DNA of 44,985 nucleotides from Streptomyces hygroscopicus subsp. hygroscopicus (GCF_001553455.1 NZ_BBOX01000248.1:1-44985), one strand, 5' to 3'. Counted from the stretch's first letter, positions 32,597 to 41,467 are shown. The notes: generated from the letters alone by a model not told the origin. Program-made: numbers and translations.

Positions 32597-33754
32597 ATGG
32601 CGCAGAACAAGTCGTTCAATGGGCGTGACATGGGTATCGACCTCGGCACCGCCAACACACTGGTGTACGTCCGGGGCAGGGGAATCGTGCTCAACGAGCC
32701 GTCGGTTGTGGCGGTCAACACAGTCGACGGCAGTGTGCTGTCGGTGGGCGCGGCGGCCAAGGAGACCATGGGGCGGACACCGACCAACATCGTCGCCGTG
32801 CGGCCGCTGCGCGATGGTGTGATCGCCGATTTCGAGATCGCCGAGCGGATGCTGCGGTACTTCATCAAGAAGGTCATGGGCAGCCGTCGGCTCGGCCGCC
32901 CCCGCGTCGTCGTCTGTGTGCCCTCCGGGATCACCGGTGTTGAGCGGCGTGCGGTGACGGAGGCCGCCACCCGCGCCGGGGCGCGTCAGGTGCATCTGGT
33001 CGAGGAGCCCATCGCGGCGGCGATCGGCGCGGGGCTGCCGGTGAGCGAGCCGACCGGCTGCATGGTCGTCGACATCGGCGGCGGTACGACGGAGGTCGCC
33101 GTGGTCTCACTGGGCGGCATCGTCGCCGCCCAGTCGGTGCGGACGGCGGGCGACGCCATGGACGTGGCGATCAGCTCGTACGTGAAGAAGCAGTACGCGC
33201 TGGCGATCGGTGAGCGGACCGCCGAGGAGATCAAGGTGTCCATCGGATCCGCCGCGCCCTCCGGGCCGCTGCCCGTACCGCGAGTGTCGGAGTCCGTCCG
33301 GCGGCCCGAGCGGAATGTCGAGGTGTTCATCCCGGGGCAGAGCGACGACCCCGAGGATACCCAGGCGCTGCTGCCGCCGGACCGCTGCACCATCCGCGGC
33401 CGGGACCAGGCGACCGGGCTGCCCAAGGTGCTCGAACTGACCGCGGACGAGGTGCGGCACGCGCTCACGGAGCCGGTGGACGCCATCGTCGCGGCGGTGC
33501 GGTCCACGCTCGACGAGACCCCGCCGGAGCTGGCGGGCGACATCATGGACCGCGGCATCGTGCTGACCGGCGGCGGAGCCCTGCTGCGCGGCCTGGACAC
33601 ACGGCTGGCGCGCGAGCTGGACATCCCGGTGCTGGTGGCCGACGACCCGCTGGACTGCGTGGCCATCGGCACCGGCCGCTGCGTGGAGGACTTCGCCTCG
33701 TTGCGCACCGCGATGGACGCGCGGCCCCGCAGGCCGGACGCCGTACGGGTGTGA
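32597..33754 (+). CDS. MreB-like actin homologue with large insertion
   Basis: 385 aa. Bacterial actin of the MreB/Mbl group: MGIDLGTANTLVYVRGRGIVLNEP (phosphate 1), PRVVVCVPSGITGVERRAV, VDIGGGTTEVAVVSLGG (phosphate 2), GERTAEEIKVSIGSA and DRGIVLTGGGALLRGLD. Between GSA and IRGRD, about residues 218-263, there is an insertion of ~45 residues (APSGPLPVPRVSESVRRPE ... QALLPPDRC) where ordinary MreB has ~10. No mreC/mreD gene follows, so this is not the main mreBCD operon. Streptomycete MreB and Mbl act in aerial hyphae and spore walls. Confidence 0.9.
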   Translation: MAQNKSFNGRDMGIDLGTANTLVYVRGRGIVLNEPSVVAVNTVDGSVLSVGAAAKETMGRTPTNIVAVRPLRDGVIADFEIAERMLRYFIKKVMGSRRLGRPRVVVCVPSGITGVERRAVTEAATRAGARQVHLVEEPIAAAIGAGLPVSEPTGCMVVDIGGGTTEVAVVSLGGIVAAQSVRTAGDAMDVAISSYVKKQYALAIGERTAEEIKVSIGSAAPSGPLPVPRVSESVRRPERNVEVFIPGQSDDPEDTQALLPPDRCTIRGRDQATGLPKVLELTADEVRHALTEPVDAIVAAVRSTLDETPPELAGDIMDRGIVLTGGGALLRGLDTRLARELDIPVLVADDPLDCVAIGTGRCVEDFASLRTAMDARPRRPDAVRV

Positions 33755-34069
33755 CGCCCCGGGGCGGGCCCGGCGGGGACTCTTCGGGGCGGGGTGCCAT
33801 GGGTGTCGTGAGCGTGGCTCTTGGGGGCGGGGTGCCGTGCGGGGAGTTCCTCGGACGGGGTGCCGCGTAAGGTTCTTCGGGGCGGTGTCGTGGGCGTGGC
33901 TCTCCGGGGCGGGGTGTCGTGGGCGTCGCTTTCCGCGGCGGGGTGCCGTGAGCGCGGTTCCCGGACGGGTGCCGTGAGCGTGCGGCACCGCATGCGGCGT
34001 GGTGGGCTGGGCTGGTGACCCCGCGTCGGCTCCGTACGGCGCGGGCGGACGGCAGGCGCGGGCGTCGAG
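33755..34069. repeat. Degenerate minisatellite between mreB-like and DUF6049 genes
   Basis: 315 bp without a gene. Six to seven imperfect copies of a ~34-40 bp unit of the form GGGGCGGGGTGCCGTGrGCGTGGCTCTTC, from 33775 to 33990. Could be the leader of the DUF6049 gene if the two genes share a transcript. Confidence 0.82.
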
Positions 34070-36496
34070 GTGGTGGTCGTGGGGCGCGGCGGGACGTACG
34101 GGCGGACGGTCGTCGCGACCGTCACCACGATCCTGGTCGCGATCACTTCCGTACTGTCGGCGCCGGCCGGGCCCGCCGCGACCGCGAGCCCGGCGCACCG
34201 CCACGGGTCCGGCGGTGGTGCCGTGGCGCGGGGTCTGGGGCATGGCCACGGGGCCGGTGGTGGTGCCGTGGCGCGGGGTCTGGCGGCCAGCGGCGGGCCC
34301 CGGGGCAGCACTGCGGCGCGGAGCCCGGCGCACAGCCATGGGCTCCCCGGCGCCGCCACGGCGCCGGGCTCGGCGCAGCGATATCCGGTGTCCGTCGAAC
34401 TGGCCTCCCTGAGCCCCGCGGTAATCCGCCAGGGCGGTGAGCTGAGGATCAGCGGGCGGGTCACCAACACCTCCGCACGGCGCGTGGGCCCCGCGCGCAT
34501 CGGGGTGCGGATCGGCGCCGCCGGTGCGATCGACACCCGCGGCGGACTCGCCGCCGTGACCCATCGCACGTCCCTGACCCGGTCCGACGGCCCCGAGGTG
34601 CCCGGCCGCCCGGTCCGCCTCGCCGCGCTGCCGACCGGCGCCGAGCGCGGCTTCCGGCTCACCGTGCCCGTCCCCGACCTCGAACTGGACGGCGCCGGGG
34701 CGTACGCGCTCACCGTGAGCGTCATCCGCTCGGACGGCACCGGCACCGGCACCGGCACCGGAACTGGGGCTGGGGCTGGGACCGGCACCGGCACCGGAAC
34801 TGGGGCCGGGACCGGCACTGGCACCGGCACCGGCGGCGTGCTCGGGCTGACCCGTACGCAGCTGTCCGCGTTTCCCGACGCCACCCGGCTGGAGCCGCTG
34901 CGCACCACCGTGCTGTGGCCGGTTGTCGACACCCCCCGGATGGAGGCGCTGACCCTGCGCACCCCGGACAGCGTGCTGCCGGTCTTCCGCGATGACGAGC
35001 TGACCGCCGCCTTCGGGCCCGGCGGCCGGCTGCGGCGGCTGGTCGAGATGGGTACGAAGCAGCCGGTCACCTGGGTCCTCGACCCGGATCTGATCGTGCA
35101 CGCACGGGCCATGGCCGCCGGCTACCGGGTGGCCCGTACGCCCGGTGGGAGCCATCCGCGGGAGGCCACCGAGGGGACGGGCGGCGAGGCGGCGGCGGAG
35201 TGGCTCGCCGCGCTCCGCAAGGCGGTCCGGGGCCGGGAGGTGATCGCGCTGCCGTACGCGGACCCGGATCTGGTCTCGCTCGCCCGGGGCGGCGGCGTCC
35301 CGCTCGCCGGTCTGCTGCGGAGTGCCTCCCGTGCGGGCAGGAGCGTCGTCGACCGGGCGCTGGGCATCCGGACCCGCGCCGGTGTGGGCTGGCCCGCGGG
35401 CGGTGAGCTGGACGACGGGATCGCCCGGTACGCCAAGCTGCTCGGCCTGGGCACGGTGCTCGCCTCCGGCGCCGGGGTGACCTCGTCCGGTCAGCTGGTC
35501 AGTGAGGGAGCCACCGACGACGGCGCCGTCGCGCTCGACGGCGGGACGACCGCGCTGCGCTATGACGCGGCGATCGCCTCCCTGCTCCTCGCCGCCCATC
35601 CGGCCGAAGGCGCCGCCGGTGCGCCCGCCCGGCTGCTGCTGCGGCAACGGCTGCTCGCCGAGACCCTGACGGCCGCGCGGGAGCTGCCGAACGCCCGCCG
35701 TGACCTGGTGGTGGTGCCCCCGCGCCGGATGCCGCTCGGGACCGCCCGGGTGTTGCTCACGGTGGTGGCCGAGGGCCGGAAGGCGGGGTGGCTGGAGCCG
35801 GCCCGGTTCGCGGCGGCGCTGCGCAAGCCCACGGCGGGGCGGCTGCGGGGCTCCGACGGCCATCCGCCGGCGCGGCACGCCTCCGAGCTGCCGCCCGCCC
35901 GGCTCGCGGCGGTGGACCGGGACCGGCGGCGGCTGCGCGCCCTGACCAAGGTGCTGTCGGACGCGCGGGTCACCGCCGCGTCCGTACGGGCCGCGCTGGC
36001 CCGCTCCGTCGCGACCGGCTGGCGCGGTGACCCGGCGGGGGCCGCCTCGTACCAGCGCGGGGTGTCCCGCTATCTGACCGCCTCGATCACGTCGGTGCGG
36101 CTGGTGCCGAAGTCCACGGTGGTGGTGGCCGGGGGCTCGGCGACCATTCCGGTCACCGTGGACAACGGTCTTCAGCAGGACCTCACCGGGGTGGAGCTCC
36201 GGGTCCTCTCCAGCCGTCCCGAGCGGCTGGACGCCCGGGAACGCGCGGTGCCGGTCCGGGCGTCGCGGGCGGTGAGCCGTACGGTTCGGGTGCGGGTGAA
36301 GGCGTACGCCAACGGTCCGGTCCGGCTGACCGCCCAGCTCTACACCACCGCCGACGGAAGGCCCTGGGGCGCCCCGATGACGTTCCGGGCGGATGTGCGG
36401 TCGGTGCCCTCGGGGGCGGTGATCTTCGTCCTGGGCGGGACGGCGCTGATCGTACTGACGGCCGCGTTCCGGCTGCGGCGTACGCGGGGCCGGTGA
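34070..36496 (+). CDS. DUF6049 family secreted/membrane protein
   Basis: 808 aa. An N-terminal hydrophobic signal (~12-32, TVVATVTTILVAITSVLSAP), a Gly/His/Ala-rich region to ~105, then an Ig-like domain (SVELASLSPAVIRQGGELRI), a long core with LWPVVDTPRM, VTWVLDPDLI, VIALPYADPDLVSLAR and RYDAAIASLLL, a C-terminal Ig-like part (SATIPVTVDNGLQQDLTG) and a last membrane segment near 785-800. This fits DUF6049, often found next to murJ in Actinobacteria. A Gly-Thr-Gly tract (~222-258) comes from GGCACC repeats at 34735-34835. The start is uncertain; GTG/ATG choices exist near 34070. Confidence 0.82.
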   Translation: MVVVGRGGTYGRTVVATVTTILVAITSVLSAPAGPAATASPAHRHGSGGGAVARGLGHGHGAGGGAVARGLAASGGPRGSTAARSPAHSHGLPGAATAPGSAQRYPVSVELASLSPAVIRQGGELRISGRVTNTSARRVGPARIGVRIGAAGAIDTRGGLAAVTHRTSLTRSDGPEVPGRPVRLAALPTGAERGFRLTVPVPDLELDGAGAYALTVSVIRSDGTGTGTGTGTGAGAGTGTGTGTGAGTGTGTGTGGVLGLTRTQLSAFPDATRLEPLRTTVLWPVVDTPRMEALTLRTPDSVLPVFRDDELTAAFGPGGRLRRLVEMGTKQPVTWVLDPDLIVHARAMAAGYRVARTPGGSHPREATEGTGGEAAAEWLAALRKAVRGREVIALPYADPDLVSLARGGGVPLAGLLRSASRAGRSVVDRALGIRTRAGVGWPAGGELDDGIARYAKLLGLGTVLASGAGVTSSGQLVSEGATDDGAVALDGGTTALRYDAAIASLLLAAHPAEGAAGAPARLLLRQRLLAETLTAARELPNARRDLVVVPPRRMPLGTARVLLTVVAEGRKAGWLEPARFAAALRKPTAGRLRGSDGHPPARHASELPPARLAAVDRDRRRLRALTKVLSDARVTAASVRAALARSVATGWRGDPAGAASYQRGVSRYLTASITSVRLVPKSTVVVAGGSATIPVTVDNGLQQDLTGVELRVLSSRPERLDARERAVPVRASRAVSRTVRVRVKAYANGPVRLTAQLYTTADGRPWGAPMTFRADVRSVPSGAVIFVLGGTALIVLTAAFRLRRTRGR

Positions 36497-36559
36497 CGGG
36501 CGACGCGGGCCGGAGCGGGGGCGGCGGGGCCGGTGACGGCGGGGCGGGGCCGGAGCGGG

Positions 36560-36748
36560 GGCGGTGGGCTCGACCGATGGACTCAGCCGACAGGACTCAA
36601 CCGGTGGGCTGAACCAAACGGGCCTCAGCCAGTGGGCCTCAGCAAGTACCTCAGCCAGTGCGACTCAGTCAGTGGGCCTCGGCCAATGTGACTCAGTCAG
36701 GTGCGACTCAGTCAGTGGGCCTGAGCCAGCAGGACTCAACCGGCGGGT
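36560..36748. repeat. Degenerate ~20-bp tandem array in convergent gap
   Basis: About nine imperfect copies of GACTCAGTCAGTGGGCCTC-like units with alternating ACTCAGyC and CCTCAGCC forms, lower in GC than its neighbours. Lies between the DUF6049 gene and the convergent dehydrogenase-like gene. Confidence 0.88.
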
Positions 36749-36749
36749 C

Positions 36750-38021
36750 TCACAGCCGGTGCGCGGCCCCCGCCGGTCCGGCGCCCCGGGTGTCCAGCAG
36801 CAGCTGGGCCTTCACCGCCAGTCCCTGCAGGTCGTAGGTGCGGTGGTGCTGGAGCAGCACGGTCAGGTCGGCGTCGGCCGCCGCCTCGTACACCGAGTCC
36901 GCGCGCTCCACCTCGCGCCCCAGCACCCGCCAGCACGCGACGTACGGATCGTGGTAGCCGATCCGGGCGCCCAGCTCCATCAGCCGGGAGGCGATCTCCC
37001 GCGCGGGCGAGCCCTCCGCGTCGGCGACGTCGGGCTTGTAGCCGACGCCCAGCAGCAGGACCCGGGCGCCGCGCGCCGACTTGCCGTACTCGTTGAGCAG
37101 GGCGGTGCAGCGGCGGGTGACATAGCCCGGCATCCGCCCGTTGACCTGCTGCGCGAGCTCCACCATGCGCAGGGGGAGGCCGAGGCCGAGCTGCTGGTCC
37201 GCCATGTGGTCGTGGTCGACCGGTACGCCGTGGCCGCCGACGCCGGGGCCGGGCCGGAAGGACTGGAAGCCGAACGGCTTGGTCTCGGCGCAGCGGACCA
37301 CGTCCCACACATCGACGCCGAGGTCATGGCAGTACACCGCCAGCTCGTTGACCAGGGCGATGTTGACGTGCCGGTAATTGGTCTCCAGGACCTTGACGGT
37401 CTCGGCCTCGCGGGTGCCGCGCGCCCGGACGACCTTCTCGGTGAAGCGGCCGTAGAAGGCGGCGGCCGCCTCGGTGCAGGCGGGGGTGAGCCCGCCGATC
37501 ACCTTGGGGGTGTTGGCGGGGCCGTGGGCGCGGTTCCCGGGGTCGTGGCGGCAGGGGGAGTAGGCGAGGTGGAAGTCGCGCCCGGCCCGCAGCCCGGATC
37601 CCTCCTCGAGAAGCGGACGGAGGAATTCCTCGGTGGTGCCTGGGTACACGGTGGATTCCAGCAGAACGGTGGTGTGCGGACGCAGCCGCGCCGCGAGCGT
37701 ACGGGCCGCCTCGCCGACCGCCGACAGATCCAGTCTGCGGTCGTCCCCGAGCGGGGTCGGGGCGCAGATCACGGCGGTGCGGACGCGGCCGAGCTCGGCG
37801 GGGTCGGCGGTGATCCGGAAGCCCTGGGAGGCCATCCGGCGCAGCTCGGCGGCGGACAGCCGGCCCTCGCCCGATCCGGAGGGCAGCCGTCCGGCCCGGA
37901 GGTCGTCGGCGGCACCCGGATCGGGGTCGTAGCCGACGGTGCGGACGCCGGCGGCGGTGGCGGCCTGGGCGAGAGGAATACCGAGATGACCGAGTCCGAT
38001 GACGGCGAGATCTGCGGGCAT
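36750..38021 (-). CDS. Nucleotide-sugar dehydrogenase homologue lacking catalytic residues
   Basis: 423 aa. Clear UDP-sugar dehydrogenase fold: NAD loop VIGLGHLGIPLAQA, VICAPTPLGDD, LLESTVYPGTTEE, KVLETNYRHVNIALVNEL, KPFGFQSFRPGPGVGGHG and C-terminal VLLLGVGYKPDVADAEGSPA. Three active-site positions differ from the family: SPER is SPCR (Cys157 for Glu), LENTYR is LETNYR (Thr214 for Asn), and GGHCIPVDP is GGHGVPVDH (Gly265 for the catalytic Cys). Lys210 is kept. So the two-step oxidation to a uronic acid should not work; a pseudoenzyme or altered chemistry is likely. ATG at 38021, GGAAGGA upstream. Divergent from glpD. Confidence 0.85.
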   Translation of the reverse strand: MPADLAVIGLGHLGIPLAQAATAAGVRTVGYDPDPGAADDLRAGRLPSGSGEGRLSAAELRRMASQGFRITADPAELGRVRTAVICAPTPLGDDRRLDLSAVGEAARTLAARLRPHTTVLLESTVYPGTTEEFLRPLLEEGSGLRAGRDFHLAYSPCRHDPGNRAHGPANTPKVIGGLTPACTEAAAAFYGRFTEKVVRARGTREAETVKVLETNYRHVNIALVNELAVYCHDLGVDVWDVVRCAETKPFGFQSFRPGPGVGGHGVPVDHDHMADQQLGLGLPLRMVELAQQVNGRMPGYVTRRCTALLNEYGKSARGARVLLLGVGYKPDVADAEGSPAREIASRLMELGARIGYHDPYVACWRVLGREVERADSVYEAAADADLTVLLQHHRTYDLQGLAVKAQLLLDTRGAGPAGAAHRL

Positions 38022-38202
38022 GACGTCGTGTCGTCCTTCCCGGGACGATGTCGGATGGCGGCGCAAACCCCCCAAAGGAAGACTAAGCGGAAATATGACT
38101 CGTATTCAGTATTGACGGAGGGTGTTGACGTGGTGTCGCGCCGGTGCGCACGGCAGCGGCATGGCACGGAGGGGAGAAAGCCAGGAAAATCGGCAGGGCG
38201 GC

Positions 38203-38216
38203 GTGACGTCGATCAC
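38203..38216. promoter_or_regulatory. Crp-like site upstream of glpD
   Basis: GTGA-CGTCGA-TCAC, perfect 4-bp arms with a 6-bp centre, the form of Crp-family sites. It ends 14 bp before the glpD GTG, so binding would overlap the leader or start region. The 38022-38230 gap also has an AT-richer stretch (38080-38120) with TTGAC motifs that could be the promoters. Confidence 0.45.
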
Positions 38217-38230
38217 AGCGGGAGGCAGCG

Positions 38231-39937
38231 GTGAAAACACCGGCACTGGGGCCGAACGAGCGCGGCGAGGCGCTGGCCCGGATGGCGGACCGGGAGCTGG
38301 ACGTGCTGGTCGTGGGCGGCGGAGTGGTCGGCGCGGGCACCGCGCTGGACGCCGCGACGCGGGGCCTGGAAACCGGCCTGGTGGAGGCGCGGGACTGGGC
38401 CTCCGGCACCTCGAGCCGGTCCAGCAAGCTGATCCACGGCGGACTGCGCTATCTGGAGATGCTCGATTTCGCACTGGTGCGCGAGGCCCTGAAGGAGCGC
38501 GGGCTGCTGCTGGAACGGATCGCGCCGCACCTGGTCAAGCCGGTGCCGTTCCTCTATCCGCTGAAGCACCGGATCTGGGAGCGGTTCTACGCGGGGTCGG
38601 GCGTCGCGCTCTACGACGCCATGTCGATCTCCTCCGGGCACGGCCGGGGGCTGCCCGCCCACCGCCATCTGACCCGCGGGCGGGCGCTGCGGGTCGCGCC
38701 CTGCCTGAGGAAGGACGCGCTGGTCGGCGCGTTGCAGTACTACGACGCCCAGGTGGACGACGCACGCTACGTCACCACGCTGGTGCGCACGGCGGCTGAG
38801 TACGGCGCGCACGTCGCCAACCGCGCGCGGGTGGTCGGTTTCCTGCGGGAGGGCGAGCGCGTGGTCGGCGCCCGGGTGCGGGACCTGGAACAGGGCGGCG
38901 AGTTCGAGGTCCGCGCCCGGCAGGTGGTGAACGCCAGCGGGGTGTGGACGGACGATACGCAGGCGCTGATCGGGGAGCGCGGCCAGTTCCACGTCCGGGC
39001 CTCCAAGGGCATCCACCTGGTCGTCCCCAAGGACCGCATCCACTCCACGACCGGTCTGATCCTGCGCACCGAGAAGAGCGTGCTGTTCGTCATCCCCTGG
39101 GGCAGGCACTGGATCGTCGGCACCACGGACACCGACTGGGACCTGGACAAGGCGCATCCGGCCGCCTCCAGCGCCGATATCGACTATCTGCTGGAACATG
39201 TCAACGAGGTCCTCGCGGTGCCGCTGACCCGCGACGACGTGGAGGGCGTCTACGCCGGGCTGCGCCCGCTGCTGGCCGGGGAGTCGGAGGCCACCAGCAA
39301 GCTCTCGCGCGAGCACACGGTCGCCCATCCGGTGCCGGGCCTGGTGGTGGTCGCGGGCGGCAAGTACACCACGTACCGGGTGATGGCCAAGGACGCCGTG
39401 GACGAGGCGGTGCACGGCCTCGACCGCCGGGTCGGCCCTTGCGTCACCGAGGAGATCCCGCTCGTCGGCGCCGTGGGCTACAAGGCCCTGTGGAACGCGC
39501 GGGCGCGGATCGGCCGGCGGGCCGGGCTGCACGTGGCGCGGGTCGAGCACCTGCTGAACCGGTACGGCTCGGCGGCACAGGAGGTCCTGGAACTGATCTC
39601 CGGCGACTCGTCGCTGGGGGAGCCGCTCGCCGGGGCGGACGACTACCTGCGCGCCGAGGTGGTCTACGGCGCCTCGCACGAGGGGGCCCGTCATCTGGAC
39701 GACGTCCTCACCCGCCGCACCCGCATCTCGATCGAGACCTTCGACCGCGGTACGCGCTGCGCCCGCGAGGCCGCCGGGCTGATGGCGGCCGTCCTGGGCT
39801 GGGGCGAGGACCAGATCGACCGGGAGGTCCAGCACTACGAGAAGCGGGTGGAGGCGGAGCGCGAGTCCCAGCGGCAGCTGGACGACCTGACGGCGGACGC
39901 GGCCCGGCTGGGCGCGCCGGACATCGTCCCGCTGTAG
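38231..39937 (+). CDS. glpD: FAD-dependent glycerol-3-phosphate dehydrogenase
   Basis: 568 aa. Membrane-associated flavoenzyme oxidising glycerol-3-phosphate to dihydroxyacetone phosphate and passing electrons to quinone. Evidence: FAD loop VLVVGGGVVGAGTALDAATRG, SSRSSKLIHGGLRYLE, VNASGVWTDD, GIHLVVPKDR, WIVGTTDTDWD, GLRPLLAG and GGKYTTYRVMAKDAVD; C-terminal cap domain present. GTG after GGGAGG. No glpK/glpF neighbour, so it may serve phospholipid turnover (inference). Confidence 0.97.
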   Translation: MKTPALGPNERGEALARMADRELDVLVVGGGVVGAGTALDAATRGLETGLVEARDWASGTSSRSSKLIHGGLRYLEMLDFALVREALKERGLLLERIAPHLVKPVPFLYPLKHRIWERFYAGSGVALYDAMSISSGHGRGLPAHRHLTRGRALRVAPCLRKDALVGALQYYDAQVDDARYVTTLVRTAAEYGAHVANRARVVGFLREGERVVGARVRDLEQGGEFEVRARQVVNASGVWTDDTQALIGERGQFHVRASKGIHLVVPKDRIHSTTGLILRTEKSVLFVIPWGRHWIVGTTDTDWDLDKAHPAASSADIDYLLEHVNEVLAVPLTRDDVEGVYAGLRPLLAGESEATSKLSREHTVAHPVPGLVVVAGGKYTTYRVMAKDAVDEAVHGLDRRVGPCVTEEIPLVGAVGYKALWNARARIGRRAGLHVARVEHLLNRYGSAAQEVLELISGDSSLGEPLAGADDYLRAEVVYGASHEGARHLDDVLTRRTRISIETFDRGTRCAREAAGLMAAVLGWGEDQIDREVQHYEKRVEAERESQRQLDDLTADAARLGAPDIVPL

Positions 39938-39959
39938 GAGGCCCGTGCCCGGGAGCGCC

Positions 39960-40255
39960 CGTGGGTGCCGGGGGGGGCGTCCGGTGGTGCCCTATGGACG
40001 CCATGGCCTCTATGGAGGCTATGGCATCCATGGCCGCCATGGATGCCGTGAGACCTCTCGGAGCCCCGCGGGGTCCCATGACCGTGAGGCCCCTTGGGGC
40101 TCTGCGGGGCCCCGTGATCGTGAGGTCCTTCAAGACCCCACGGGATCCCATGTGGCCCCGTGACGTCCCATGACGTCCCATGGGGTCCCGTGACGTCCCA
40201 TGGGGTCCCATGGAGTCCGCGAGGTCCCATGAGGCCCCACGGGCCTCATGAGTCC
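39960..40255. repeat. CCATGG/GTCCCATG-rich minisatellite in convergent gap
   Basis: No gene. First part (39990-40050): units of about 12-18 bp such as ATGGcCTCTATGGAGGCT. Second part (40060-40250): units built from GTCCCATGGGGTCCCGTGAC, including two adjacent 19-20 bp units near 40165-40215. CATG/CCATGG palindromes recur about 15 times. Confidence 0.85.
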
Positions 40256-41467
40256 TTACGGTCGAGCGCAGAACTCGGCCTCGAGGAGCGTCGTTTCGTC
40301 GGCCGGAACGGAACCGGCCGTGCTGTTGAGCCGGTAGACGAGGGTGTGGCGGCCGTCGGAGGTGGCCACGGCCAGCACGTAGGAGCCGTTGATCTCGCCG
40401 TTGTGACCCCACAGCGTCACCCCGCACGGCAGCCGCACCGGGAACAGCCCCATGCCGTAGTGGCCGCCGGAGGCGGAGGTGTCCCGCATCCGCCGCAGCT
40501 CGGCCCGGGGCGCGGCCTCGCCGCGCAGCAGCCCGGAGACGAGGCGGGCCAGATCGTCGAGGGTGGAGATCAGCTCCCCCGCGGCCCCCGCCGAGGAGGG
40601 GTTGAGCTCGGTGACGTCGCGTCGGGCGCCGCCGGACCGCGTCCCACCGTCCCGCGTGTACCCGCGGCCGTGCGGGGCCGGGAGGGCGGTGCGGGCGCCC
40701 GGGAAGGAGGTTCCGCGCAGCCCCAGGGGGGCCAGTACCTCGCGCCGGGCCTCGGCGGCGTAGGAGCGGCCGGTGGCCCGTTCGATCACCATGCCCAGCA
40801 GGACGTAGTTGGTGTTGGAGTAGTGCCAGGCGGCCCCGGGCGCGGAGTGCGGGCGGTGGGCGAGGGCGGTGCGCACCAGGGACGCGGGGGTGTGGGTGCG
40901 GTCGGCCGCTTCGGCCAGCTGACGCGCCAGTACCGGGTCGGCGGTGTAGTCGAACAGCCCGCTGGTGTGGTTCAGAAGCTGACGAAGAGTGATGTTTCGG
41001 CCATTGTTGCCCTGTCCGCGCACCAGCCCCGGAAGGTGTTCCTCCACCGTGTCGTCGAGGCCGAGCCGCCCCTGGGCGGCCAGCCGCAGGGTCACCGCCG
41101 CGATGACGGTCTTGGTCAGGCTGCCCGCCCGGAAATGGTCGTCGCGGTGGACGCGGCGCCCGGTGCGGATGTCGGCGACCCCCGAGGCGATGAACCGCGT
41201 GTCCCCGTCCATCCGGCGGACGAGCACCGCGGCCCCCGGCGCGTCGGCCCGCTCCGCCAACCGGCGTAAGGCGGCGCGCACGGCGGTGTTCCGGCGGCTC
41301 TCGGCGCCCGTTCCGGCGTCCGCGTGCGCACTCGCCCGCGCGTCCGCGCCCCGTCCCGTTTCCGCCGTCGCACCGCAGCCGCAGAACGCGAGACCGAGGG
41401 CGGCGGTGAGCGCCAGAACGGTCGGCATCCGGGTCCGCCTGTGCCATCGTAAGGCGGAGATGGGCAT
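40256..41467 (-). CDS. Beta-lactamase-family serine hydrolase, lipoprotein
   Basis: 403 aa. Signal peptide with Cys near 29-31 (LALTAALGLAFCGCG), probably a lipoprotein. Class C-like motifs: SxxK as GSLTKT, YxN as YSNTNY, and HxG as WGHNGEI. Likely a D-Ala-D-Ala carboxypeptidase or esterase, not a drug resistance enzyme by itself. An Ala/Arg/Asp linker follows the signal. ATG at 41467 with GGAGGT upstream. Divergent from the kinase at 41629. Confidence 0.92.
   Translation of the reverse strand: MPISALRWHRRTRMPTVLALTAALGLAFCGCGATAETGRGADARASAHADAGTGAESRRNTAVRAALRRLAERADAPGAAVLVRRMDGDTRFIASGVADIRTGRRVHRDDHFRAGSLTKTVIAAVTLRLAAQGRLGLDDTVEEHLPGLVRGQGNNGRNITLRQLLNHTSGLFDYTADPVLARQLAEAADRTHTPASLVRTALAHRPHSAPGAAWHYSNTNYVLLGMVIERATGRSYAAEARREVLAPLGLRGTSFPGARTALPAPHGRGYTRDGGTRSGGARRDVTELNPSSAGAAGELISTLDDLARLVSGLLRGEAAPRAELRRMRDTSASGGHYGMGLFPVRLPCGVTLWGHNGEINGSYVLAVATSDGRHTLVYRLNSTAGSVPADETTLLEAEFCARP

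Noticed and set aside
33107..35878. Long antisense frame across the mreB-like and DUF6049 genes
   Set aside because: Arg/Gly/Pro-rich translation without motifs; covers the repeat region and mirrors sense codons.
40256..41467. Antibiotic-resistance beta-lactamase
   Set aside because: Motifs fit the broad serine-hydrolase/DD-peptidase family; nothing shows beta-lactam hydrolysis.
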